Of a stretch of 12,781 nt of DNA, positions 6,633-12,264 are shown piece after piece. Both the position numbers and the translations under genes were made by a program. The notes under the pieces were generated by a model, which did no database searches, had not been told where the DNA came from, and saw only the letters and a list, made by a program, of their open reading frames with translations. The stretch is from Mucilaginibacter sp. Its GTDB lineage: Bacteria; Bacteroidota; Bacteroidia; Sphingobacteriales; Sphingobacteriaceae. The stretch covers positions 1-12,781 of the forward strand of contig JAQBNY010000282.1 in assembly GCA_028288315.1 (NCBI GenBank). Reading direction: 5' to 3'. The stretch's first letter is position 1; every line of letters begins with the position of its first letter.

Positions 6633-7832
6633 TTGATAACAATTTCAAAATATAACGAAGCTCTTAATCGCTATAACAAAAAGATAGCTGATGCCTCTGT
6701 GGAAGACATGGTTTTAAACATGGGGCCACAGCATCCGTCTACGCATGGCGTTTTGCGGCTTGAACTGATAACAGACGGGGAAATAGTTAAAGAGGTTATA
6801 CCACATATTGGTTACCTGCACCGCTGTTTTGAAAAACATGCCGAATCACTTACCTACCAGCAAACAATCCCTTTAAACGACAGGATGGATTACCTGTCAA
6901 CAATGAACAACAGCCATGCGTGGGTAATGGGTGTTGAGCGTATGCTGGGCATTGATAAGGATATTCCTAAACGTATTGAATACATTCGTGTGCTGGTGTG
7001 CGAACTTAACCGCATTGCATCGCACCTTATAGCTATAGGCACTTACGGTATTGATATTGGCGCCTTCACCCCTTTCCTGTGGTGTTTTACTGACCGTGAG
7101 CACATAATGGGTATGCTGGAGTGGGCATCAGGCTCGCGCATGCTATATAATTACATATGGGTAGGTGGCTTATTTTATGATCTGCCTGTTGGCTTTGAAG
7201 AACGCTGCCGCGAGTTTGTAGACTACTTTAAACCCAAAATGGTTGAGCTTAACCAGTTGCTTACCAATAACCAGATATTTATTAGTCGTACCGCTAATGT
7301 AGGTGTACTGCCGTTAGATGTAGCTATTAACTATGGCTGCTCGGGCCCGGTTCTGCGTGGTTCTGGATTAAAATATGATTTGCGTCGCATTGATAATTAT
7401 TCAGCTTATCCTGAACTTGATTTTGATATCCCCGTAGGTAAAGGCGAAATGGGTACAGTAGGTGACTGCTGGGACCGCTACAAGGTTAGGGTTGATGAGA
7501 TAGATCAGTCGTTAAAGATGGTTGAACAGTGCCTTGATCGCCTGCAAAAAGAACTGAAACGTACACCTGAATTTGATCCACGCGCTAAACTTCCGCGTAA
7601 GATAACTCCAAAGGCACAAGACTATTACATGCGCGCCGAAGGTGCAAAAGGCGAATTGGGCTTTTACTTTATAGCCGATGGCCGTTCAGAGATCCCTTTT
7701 CGTGCCAAAGCACGCGGGCCAAGCTTCAATAATTTATCTGTATTACCTGTTATATCAAAAAACGTAATGATTGCCGATTTGATAGCTATTGTTGGGTCGA
7801 TTGATTTTGTATTGGGTGAAGTGGATAGATAA
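6633..7832 (+). CDS. nuoD: NADH-quinone oxidoreductase subunit D (49 kDa), TTG start
   Basis: Complex I subunit that forms the quinone-binding pocket with NuoB. It shows LNMGPQHPSTHGVLRLEL (28-45) with the quinone-site His38, GYLHRCFEKHAE (60-71), and NDRMDYL (82-88) with the quinone-site Tyr87; the C-terminus (FVLGEVDR) is intact at 399 aa. No ATG lies between the upstream in-frame stop (6606-6608) and the conserved region. TTG at 6633 gives 25 residues before Met26, so His38 and Tyr87 fall at the same numbers as in Thermus Nqo4. The alternative, ATG at 6708 (Met26), would remove the whole N-terminal strand. The family motif HRG is HRC here, a variant I associate with Cytophaga/Sphingobacteria relatives. 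No nuoE or nuoF follows; transcription meets a convergent gene. Confidence 0.94.
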   Translation: MITISKYNEALNRYNKKIADASVEDMVLNMGPQHPSTHGVLRLELITDGEIVKEVIPHIGYLHRCFEKHAESLTYQQTIPLNDRMDYLSTMNNSHAWVMGVERMLGIDKDIPKRIEYIRVLVCELNRIASHLIAIGTYGIDIGAFTPFLWCFTDREHIMGMLEWASGSRMLYNYIWVGGLFYDLPVGFEERCREFVDYFKPKMVELNQLLTNNQIFISRTANVGVLPLDVAINYGCSGPVLRGSGLKYDLRRIDNYSAYPELDFDIPVGKGEMGTVGDCWDRYKVRVDEIDQSLKMVEQCLDRLQKELKRTPEFDPRAKLPRKITPKAQDYYMRAEGAKGELGFYFIADGRSEIPFRAKARGPSFNNLSVLPVISKNVMIADLIAIVGSIDFVLGEVDR

Positions 7833-7926
7833 GCGCTTTTAGAATAAAGAGATTAGAGACAAGAATCAAGAATAATTCACCTTACATCTTTTGATGGCCT
7901 GGTATAGCACACAACCGCTGTTAGAC

Positions 7927-7958
7927 AAAAAAAGAGGCTCAATTTCTTGAGCCTCTTT
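7927..7958 (-). terminator. Intrinsic terminator of the sigma/protease operon
   Basis: AAAGAGGCTCAA (7931-7942) pairs perfectly with 7947-7958 around a 4-nt loop. On the reverse strand the stem runs into a U-tract (A's at 7927-7933 on the + strand). It lies 28 bp beyond the protease stop codon and may also catch nuoD transcripts from the other side. Confidence 0.85.
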
Positions 7959-7986
7959 AATATAATTGTTGATTTTTTGGTTGGCT

Positions 7987-9111
7987 TTACTGGTTATATA
8001 CCTTCACCATAAATACGTAATTACGCATTTTTTTGATCTGTTGCGGACGGGTTAAGCCTGCAAGGGTATTTTTAGTATTCAGATTAAAAGATTTACTTAA
8101 TGAATCTGCCGGTATATTTTGAATAGCTTTTAACAAGTAATTTGATTTTACAGCGAAAGCCGCACCTGATGTTTGTGTTTGCTTGCCATTTATTACACCA
8201 ATAATATTCCCTCTCTCATCCAATAATGGGCCGCCGCTATTACCAGGGTTAACAGGGATGTATACTTCGTATTCTGTAGTATCGCCACGGAACCCTGAGC
8301 TTGCTGTTAAAGCACCCGGGCCAAACTTAATATCATCACCAGGATAACCTAATGTGTACACATCTTCGCCTAAATCGCTTTTAGCTTTTTTGAAGCTATA
8401 AGGTATAGTTCCCAGGTTCTTAAATGTCGAATCGTTTATCTCCAGGATAGCAACATCGTATTGCGGCTCGGTATAAATTACTTTTGTATGGAAAGATTCG
8501 CCGTCGGCATTTTGCACATAAACAGAATCGGCACCGTTCACTACATGATAGTTAGTGATAATATATCCGTTTGATGACAGCGCGAAGCCCGTGCCTCTGA
8601 AGTTACCGGGATTAGCAAATCTTTTATCAGATTTTATATCATGTAGGAGGTTATTCTGAGAACGATTAAGGTTCTCGGTAGATTGTTTAAGCTTACCTAC
8701 CTCACGTTTTAACTCCATAAAACGAGGGTCTTTATTGGTTAGGTCGCCTGTAAAATACAAAGTACAAAGTATAGCGAATATAGCTATAGATGCAGCAACT
8801 GATATTTTTGAGTGGTGATTGCGCCATAACTGAACAATTAATGATGGATGTGCCATCAAATCTTCTTTCAGCGTATGTACGTCAATTTCATTATGTATAG
8901 CATTTAACCTGTTCTCCAGATCTAAACGTTCGCTATACTGCTTTAATAAGCCGGTAAAGTTTTTATGTTCGGCTAATTTCTCATTAATAGAAGCATCCTT
9001 ATTGCGCAAAGCCTCAAATTTTGCACATTCTTCTGCGCTCATATCGCCATTTAAATAGCGATCGATCATTTCTAAAAGTTGTTCTTCTCTCATTGCTTCA
9101 CCCCTTTCCAT
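7987..9111 (-). CDS. Membrane-anchored anti-sigma-like protein fused to a trypsin/HtrA-like serine protease
   Basis: The 374-aa protein has four parts. Residues 8-90 are a helical, soluble N-terminus (LLEMIDRYLNGDMSAEECAK) of the kind seen in Bacteroidetes anti-sigma factors, without a zinc HxxxCxxC motif. Residues ~103-121 form one membrane helix. Residues 130-160 are a probable coiled coil. Residues 165-335 are a trypsin-like domain with triad His189 (ITNYHVV), Asp219 (QYDVAIL) and Ser292 (NPGNSGGPL), as in S1C/HtrA proteases. No PDZ domain follows; a ~40-residue tail ends the protein. The gene abuts the upstream ECF sigma stop codon (TAA then ATG). A second ATG at 9093 (Met7) has GGGG 7 nt upstream and may be the true start. 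The likely role is membrane anti-sigma factor whose outer domain senses or cleaves; the domains are visible, the regulatory role is inferred. Confidence 0.85.
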   Translation of the reverse strand: MERGEAMREEQLLEMIDRYLNGDMSAEECAKFEALRNKDASINEKLAEHKNFTGLLKQYSERLDLENRLNAIHNEIDVHTLKEDLMAHPSLIVQLWRNHHSKISVAASIAIFAILCTLYFTGDLTNKDPRFMELKREVGKLKQSTENLNRSQNNLLHDIKSDKRFANPGNFRGTGFALSSNGYIITNYHVVNGADSVYVQNADGESFHTKVIYTEPQYDVAILEINDSTFKNLGTIPYSFKKAKSDLGEDVYTLGYPGDDIKFGPGALTASSGFRGDTTEYEVYIPVNPGNSGGPLLDERGNIIGVINGKQTQTSGAAFAVKSNYLLKAIQNIPADSLSKSFNLNTKNTLAGLTRPQQIKKMRNYVFMVKVYNQ

Positions 9112-9678
9112 TTATTGCTGAAAAAATAACTTTTTCAGTCTTTGCAGGCATTTGTATTTCTGCGTTTTAGCATTATCAGCATTGGTATATCCAAAACGTT
9201 CACAAATCTCCTGCATTGATTTGCTATGCATATAAAAGTCTTCCATAATGGTTTTGCAGGGTTCGCCTAACAGTTTCAGAGCATTCTCCATCTTGTTTAG
9301 CTGCATATCCCTGTCCTGGTGCTTTTCAATCTCATCCTCTACAGGCAAATACTCCTGAAAATCTTTAATATCTCCACCATACCGGTTCAATTGTTTAAGC
9401 CTTTTTAGCCAAAGCCGCCTGCATATAGAATATATATATGTTTTTAGCTTACTGCTCAGCTCAAAGTCTCCCCGCTTAACCTTATTATAAAGAACTATTA
9501 TCGCTTCCTGATAAACATCCTTGGCATCATCCTCATTCCCGTTATTATTAAGAATAAGTTGTAAAACCATTGGAAAATAAGCTAGGTATAATCTTTTTAA
9601 AACACTGTCAGAGTTATTAAGTATCCCAATGATTACTTCACTGTCTGCAGGTATTTGTAAATCTATCTGTTTATTCAC
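9112..9678 (-). CDS. ECF-type RNA polymerase sigma factor, GTG start
   Basis: The 188-aa protein has the two-domain layout of extracytoplasmic-function sigma factors. Region 2 spans roughly 25-95 (LKRLYLAYFPMVLQLIL...EDDAKDVYQEAIIVLYNK...LKTYIYSICRRLW), with the acidic -10-recognition part at 49-64. An acidic linker (106-125) follows. Region 4 spans about 130-185 with the helix-turn-helix SMQEICERFGYTNADNAKTQ (154-173). The start is GTG at 9678, because an in-frame TAA lies two codons upstream and the next Met is at residue 37. It is directly followed by the anti-sigma/protease gene and preceded by a GGGTTACA-N15-TATTAA element that matches those before the lipoprotein genes, which suggests autoregulation. 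The stimulus is unknown. Confidence 0.93.
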   Translation of the reverse strand: MNKQIDLQIPADSEVIIGILNNSDSVLKRLYLAYFPMVLQLILNNNGNEDDAKDVYQEAIIVLYNKVKRGDFELSSKLKTYIYSICRRLWLKRLKQLNRYGGDIKDFQEYLPVEDEIEKHQDRDMQLNKMENALKLLGEPCKTIMEDFYMHSKSMQEICERFGYTNADNAKTQKYKCLQRLKKLFFQQ

Positions 9679-9681
9679 TAC

Positions 9682-9710
9682 TTAATACACTTTATATTAA
9701 ATTGTAACCC
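9682..9710 (-). promoter_or_regulatory. Putative ECF promoter of the sigma factor gene
   Basis: On the reverse strand, GGGTTACA (9710-9703) is followed after 15 nt by TATTAA (9687-9682). The same two boxes with the same 15-nt spacing occur before three lipoprotein genes nearby. The second box ends 3 nt before the GTG start, so the mRNA would be leaderless or nearly so if this is the -10. Confidence 0.65.
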
Positions 9711-9878
9711 AACACAATAAAATATTTTTTCGTCGTGTGTGTCATCATTTTCGATGCGATTTGTTGGCATTGGTTTTCTTATTTTATCAACGCGCAATAT
9801 CGGTTATTAAATGATACCTAAAAACAGTCATTGGCATTATAATTGAATTTACCATGTAACGTAAAAAATTATAGAAGC

Positions 9879-10112
9879 ATGAAAAATTCATTTAAAACAG
9901 GTCTGTTAGCTTTAGCAATTGCTATTGCCGCTACAGCATGCAAGGGAAATAATGCAAGCAAAGCCGCACCTGATACCACTAAAACAGATTCAGCTCTTTC
10001 AGACACTAGACAAACGGGCAAAACACCCGGTGCTAATGGTGCCCCAGGTGCAATTGATACCGGAATTGATAAATCTGGTTCGGGTGGTACTGATACAACT
10101 AAGAAACCATAA
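9879..10112 (+). CDS. Small lipoprotein, paralog 1
   Basis: A 77-aa predicted lipoprotein of unknown function. The ATG at 9879 opens a type II signal peptide (MKNSFKTGLLALAIAIAATAC) with the lipobox cysteine at residue 21; a longer reading from TTG at 9843 would spoil the signal. The mature ~57 residues are low-complexity, rich in Asp, Thr, Lys, Gly and Ser, and end in GTDTTKKP. It is the first and most divergent of four tandem paralogs. Unlike the other three it has no GGGTTACC-N15-TATTAA element upstream. It is divergent from the sigma factor gene across a 200-bp gap and is followed by its own terminator. Anchoring in the inner or outer membrane is expected; the tail has no recognisable fold. 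Confidence 0.82.
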   Translation: MKNSFKTGLLALAIAIAATACKGNNASKAAPDTTKTDSALSDTRQTGKTPGANGAPGAIDTGIDKSGSGGTDTTKKP

Positions 10113-10130
10113 AAATCATTTACAAAACAT

Positions 10131-10163
10131 AACGCTCGTTTATTTAAAACGGGCGTTTTTTTT
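10131..10163 (+). terminator. Intrinsic terminator after lipoprotein gene 1
   Basis: AACGCTCGTTT (10131-10141) pairs with 10147-10157 (one G-U wobble) around a 5-nt loop and runs straight into eight T's. This is a textbook Rho-independent terminator 18 bp past the stop codon. Confidence 0.9.
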
Positions 10164-10202
10164 AATACAGCATGCAATAGCGAATGAAGTTTTTTAAATG
10201 AT

Positions 10203-10231
10203 GGGTTACCTTTTACCGTTTTGGCTATTAA
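10203..10231 (+). promoter_or_regulatory. Putative ECF promoter of lipoprotein gene 2
   Basis: GGGTTACC (10203-10210), 15 nt, then TATTAA (10226-10231). It ends 37 nt before the ATG. Boxes and spacing match the elements before the sigma gene and lipoprotein genes 3 and 4, while the 15-nt spacer sequence is unrelated. Confidence 0.65.
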
Positions 10232-10268
10232 TATTACAAACGATTATAAAAATTAACACTTATCTAAC

Positions 10269-10472
10269 ATGAAAAATTCATTTAAACTGGCAGTATTAAC
10301 TTTAGTAATTGCAGTTTCTGCTACCGCTTGCGGTGGTAACAAATCTGACAAAGGTGGTGATACTACTTCAACAACTGTTACAGATACCACTATATCTAAA
10401 ACAGTTACAGATAGCACCAAGAAAGATACAGCAGTAGTTGATACCACTAAAAAAGATACTACAAAAAAATAA
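10269..10472 (+). CDS. Small lipoprotein, paralog 2
   Basis: A 67-aa predicted lipoprotein. The signal peptide MKNSFKLAVLTLVIAVSAT leads to the lipobox cysteine at residue 21, followed by GGNKSDKGG. The mature part is mostly Thr, Asp and Lys, with the module DTTKKDT near the end and related DST/DTT triplets before it, and should be disordered. The signal peptide is almost identical at protein level to those of its three neighbours, pointing to recent tandem duplication. No confident terminator follows, so some readthrough into gene 3 is possible. Function is unknown. Confidence 0.82.
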   Translation: MKNSFKLAVLTLVIAVSATACGGNKSDKGGDTTSTTVTDTTISKTVTDSTKKDTAVVDTTKKDTTKK

Positions 10473-10483
10473 CTTTTAAATAA

Positions 10484-10512
10484 GGGTCACCTTTAACTGT
10501 TTAAGGTATTAA
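10484..10512 (+). promoter_or_regulatory. Putative ECF promoter of lipoprotein gene 3
   Basis: GGGTCACC (10484-10491; one change from the consensus), 15 nt, then TATTAA (10507-10512). It ends 41 nt before the ATG and begins 11 bp after the stop codon of gene 2. Confidence 0.62.
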
Positions 10513-10553
10513 CTACCTGTAAGAATATTAACTCACACATTTATAAAACAAAC

Positions 10554-10775
10554 ATGAAAAATTCATTCAAATTAGCCGTATTAGCTTTAGCTATCTCTGT
10601 ATCTGCCGTTGCTTGCAAAGGTAATTCATCAGCATCTAGTTCAGATACTACAAAAACTGATTCATCTACAGTTGTAACTGACACTACTAAGAAAGATACT
10701 TCAGTAGCTGCTGACACAACTAAAAAAGATACAACTGTTAAAGTTGAAACTAAAAAAACTGAAACTAAAAACTAA
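10554..10775 (+). CDS. Small lipoprotein, paralog 3
   Basis: A 73-aa predicted lipoprotein. The signal peptide MKNSFKLAVLALAISVSAVA ends at the lipobox cysteine 21, followed by KGNSS. The mature part alternates Ser/Thr/Asp and Lys (SDTTKTDS, DTTKKDTS, DTTKKDTT) and closes with the charged VKVETKKTETKN. It has its own candidate ECF promoter and a strong terminator, so it is probably transcribed separately. Function is unknown; the shared lipidated anchor plus variable acidic-basic tail is the only common design. Confidence 0.83.
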   Translation: MKNSFKLAVLALAISVSAVACKGNSSASSSDTTKTDSSTVVTDTTKKDTSVAADTTKKDTTVKVETKKTETKN

Positions 10776-10800
10776 TAATAACTAGTTTTAAATTTTTTAT

Positions 10801-10850
10801 AAAAGGTAATCTGCATTTTTTTTTAAAATGTGGGTTACCTTTTTTTATTT
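10801..10850 (+). terminator. Long terminator after lipoprotein gene 3, overlapping the next promoter
   Basis: Positions 10801-10819 pair with 10825-10843 over 19 bp with three G-U wobbles and no mismatch, around a 5-nt T loop, and are followed by further T's. The right arm includes GGGTTACC (10832-10839), the first box of the promoter of gene 4, so the same bases serve both elements. Confidence 0.9.
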
Positions 10851-10860
10851 GTGGTATTAA
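10832..10860 (+). promoter_or_regulatory. Putative ECF promoter of lipoprotein gene 4
   Basis: GGGTTACC (10832-10839), 15 nt, then TATTAA (10855-10860). It ends 37 nt before the ATG, the same distance as in gene 2. The first box lies inside the terminator stem of gene 3. Confidence 0.65.
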
Positions 10861-10897
10861 CCCTTGAAAACTATTAATCACTTAAAAAAACACAAAA

Positions 10898-11104
10898 ATG
10901 AAAAATTCATTCAAACTTGCGGTTTTAGCTTTAGCTATCGCTGTTTCTGCCGTTGCTTGTAAAGGTAAATCAACTGGTTCTGCTGCTGATTCAGCTGCTA
11001 TGGATTCAGCTAAAATGGATACCGCTGCAAAAACTGACACTACAGCTAAAATGGATACTACTAAAAAAGACACTACTAAAAAAGACACTACTAAAAAAAT
11101 GTAA
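10898..11104 (+). CDS. Small lipoprotein, paralog 4
   Basis: A 68-aa predicted lipoprotein. The signal peptide MKNSFKLAVLALAIAVSAVA leads to the lipobox cysteine 21, followed by KGKSTG. The mature part has an Ala/Asp/Ser/Met section (ADSAAMDSAKMDTAAKT) and then three exact-length DTTKK copies ending in Met. The DTTKK copies come from a 15-bp tandem repeat in the DNA, so the tail length may vary between strains. It has its own candidate ECF promoter and its own terminator. Function is unknown. Confidence 0.83.
   Translation: MKNSFKLAVLALAIAVSAVACKGKSTGSAADSAAMDSAKMDTAAKTDTTAKMDTTKKDTTKKDTTKKM
11054..11098 (+). repeat. 15-bp tandem repeat coding for DTTKK, three copies
   Basis: GAYACTACTAAAAAA is repeated at 11054, 11069 and 11084; only one base (T or C) differs in the first copy. 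It is in frame, so copy-number change adds or removes five residues at the C-terminus of lipoprotein 4. Confidence 0.95.
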
Positions 11105-11121
11105 TCCATTTTTTGTAAAGC

Positions 11122-11155
11122 AAAAAAGCCCCCGGTTTATTCCAGGGGCTTTTTT
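11122..11155 (+). terminator. Intrinsic terminator after lipoprotein gene 4
   Basis: AAAAAAGCCCC (11122-11132) pairs with GGGGCTTTTTT (11145-11155), with a further GG/CC pair inside. The U-tract follows directly, 17 bp past the stop codon. Confidence 0.9.
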
Positions 11156-11219
11156 GTTACCTTATGTTTTTTCAAAAACATTTATTGGATAACATTGGTT
11201 ATTGCTCAAACACCTTAAT

Positions 11220-11666
11220 ATGAGATACGCTGAATGGAAAAACTTAAATGATGAACAAAGAAAGAATGCACACTGGAGGCATCATCCGCGTGTAAGGATA
11301 GCTACCCTATTTTCTATTTTGTTTTCAATTGTTTTTATCGTTTTTCTTTTAGGTGTATTTCGAAACCGCCGGGTACATGTTAATCGTAAACCTAATAATA
11401 AAGAAGCCTTTGCCATAGCCAAGGCTTTTGTAAAAGATAGAGTAAAGCAACCTGAAACAGCCGGATTTTCAAAAAATGATTTCAGGAGTGATGTTGATAC
11501 GGCCAAAAACTCATACAATATATCATCATATGTTAATGTGCAGGACAGCACCGGTAAATTCACCAAAAGCCAATGGCAGGTAAAGCTGGCCTATACAGGT
11601 GGCGACTGGGCAGATAAAAACAGCTGGAAGCTGATAGATATAAGAATTAGTAACCCTACTAAATAA
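11220..11666 (+). CDS. Small single-pass membrane protein of unknown function
   Basis: From the ATG at 11220 the protein has 148 aa; TTG at 11202 would add six residues, but ATG is preferred. A basic, His/Arg-rich N-terminus (MRYAEWKNLNDEQRKNAHWR) precedes one membrane helix at about 28-48 (ATLFSILFSIVFIVFLLGVF), then RNRRVHVNRK. The soluble part has EAFAIAKAFVKDRVKQPETAGF, then SYVNVQDSTGKFTKSQWQVKL and a final KLIDIRI strand. This 'VK..L..P.tA.F ... YV..q...G' pattern recalls a small domain found in many uncharacterised bacterial membrane proteins, but I cannot name the family with confidence. It lies between the lipoprotein cluster and the DUF2383 gene and lacks the ECF-type promoter motif. 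Topology and function are inferred only from the helix. Confidence 0.8.
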   Translation: MRYAEWKNLNDEQRKNAHWRHHPRVRIATLFSILFSIVFIVFLLGVFRNRRVHVNRKPNNKEAFAIAKAFVKDRVKQPETAGFSKNDFRSDVDTAKNSYNISSYVNVQDSTGKFTKSQWQVKLAYTGGDWADKNSWKLIDIRISNPTK

Positions 11667-11670
11667 AAAA

Positions 11671-11692
11671 AGCACCTGTTTAGGCGCTCTCT
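11671..11692 (+). terminator. Weak hairpin after the membrane protein gene
   Basis: AGCACCT (11671-11677) and AGGCGCT (11682-11688) form a 7-bp stem with one mismatch and a 4-nt loop, starting 4 nt after the stop codon and followed by CTCTTTT. It is short and has a poor U-tract, so the call is uncertain. Confidence 0.4.
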
Positions 11693-11720
11693 TTTGTTGT
11701 AAATTAAAATTAAACAGGAA

Positions 11721-12179
11721 TTAACGCTCCACATTATTACGCAGGGCTTTAATCTTATCATGGGCTGCCTGTAAAATAACTTGCTGCCTTAACAAAATAT
11801 CTTTAATATATGCTGGAGTGTCTTCATCTGCAATAGCTGTTACATATGCATCTTTAATAGCGTCTTCACCAAATTCACATTCCTCAAGAATACTTTTTTT
11901 ACTGTGTCCACTAAAAGCAGCTTTAACATCAAGCCAGGTGCGATGTAATTTACCGCTGGTTGTGGTACCCGTTTCAATATCATGGCCCAAAGCTGCAACT
12001 TCTGTTGCCAGCTCCATTTTAAACTGATGACTTTCGCCAATCATATTTGTAAAAAGGTGCTTTAACTCACCGTCTTCATCTTTTAGTTCCTTTGTTGCGT
12101 GTTCATAACCTATAATACGATCGTTATTTATTAAAATAAGATCGTTAAGAATTTCTATAGCTGCCTTTGTCCTGTCCAT
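11721..12179 (-). CDS. PA2169-family four-helix-bundle protein (DUF2383)
   Basis: The 152-aa, wholly alpha-helical, soluble protein resembles the PA2169/DUF2383 family, which has a ferritin-like four-helix bundle and no assigned reaction. Helix 1 (4-32) reads AIEILNDLILINNDRIIGYEHA and holds the family's conserved N-D-G/R-x-x-G-Y core. Helix 2 (34-66) contains LFTNMIGESHQFKMEL with candidate metal-ligand Glu and His residues (Glu49, His51). Helix 3 follows W82-LDVKAAF, and helix 4 spans 122-146. The length is normal. Such proteins often sit in stress-response regions; the reverse-strand neighbour upstream is a small lipoprotein gene with a terminator between, so this gene should have its own promoter. 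Metal binding is only a suggestion from the fold. Confidence 0.85.
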   Translation of the reverse strand: MDRTKAAIEILNDLILINNDRIIGYEHATKELKDEDGELKHLFTNMIGESHQFKMELATEVAALGHDIETGTTTSGKLHRTWLDVKAAFSGHSKKSILEECEFGEDAIKDAYVTAIADEDTPAYIKDILLRQQVILQAAHDKIKALRNNVER

Positions 12180-12211
12180 GATTGTATGCTTTTATACCAA
12201 AATAACTAAAC

Positions 12212-12245
12212 AAAAAAGATATTGTTTTAATTAAAAAACAATATC
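12212..12245 (-). terminator. Intrinsic terminator of the 55-aa lipoprotein gene
   Basis: GATATTGTTTT (12218-12228) pairs perfectly with 12235-12245 around a 6-nt loop. On the reverse strand the stem is followed by six U's (A-tract 12212-12217). It separates the lipoprotein gene from the downstream DUF2383 gene. Confidence 0.85.
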
Positions 12246-12264
12246 CTAAGGTTAATAATGAGTG

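Noticed and set aside
6708..7832. Shorter nuoD starting at the first ATG
   Set aside because: It would start four residues before the GPQHPSTHG core and drop 25 residues that have a counterpart of equal length in Thermus Nqo4.
10253..10447. Reverse-strand reading frames opposite the lipoprotein genes (also 9869-10177 and 10882-11109)
   Set aside because: They are mirror frames of low-complexity DTT/AAA coding sequence (Val/Ser-rich) and are explained by the forward lipoproteins with signal peptides.
11154..11182. TTGTTACC before the 148-aa membrane protein gene as a fifth ECF promoter
   Set aside because: The box shares only part of GGGTTACC, and the position 15 nt on reads AACATT rather than TATTAA.
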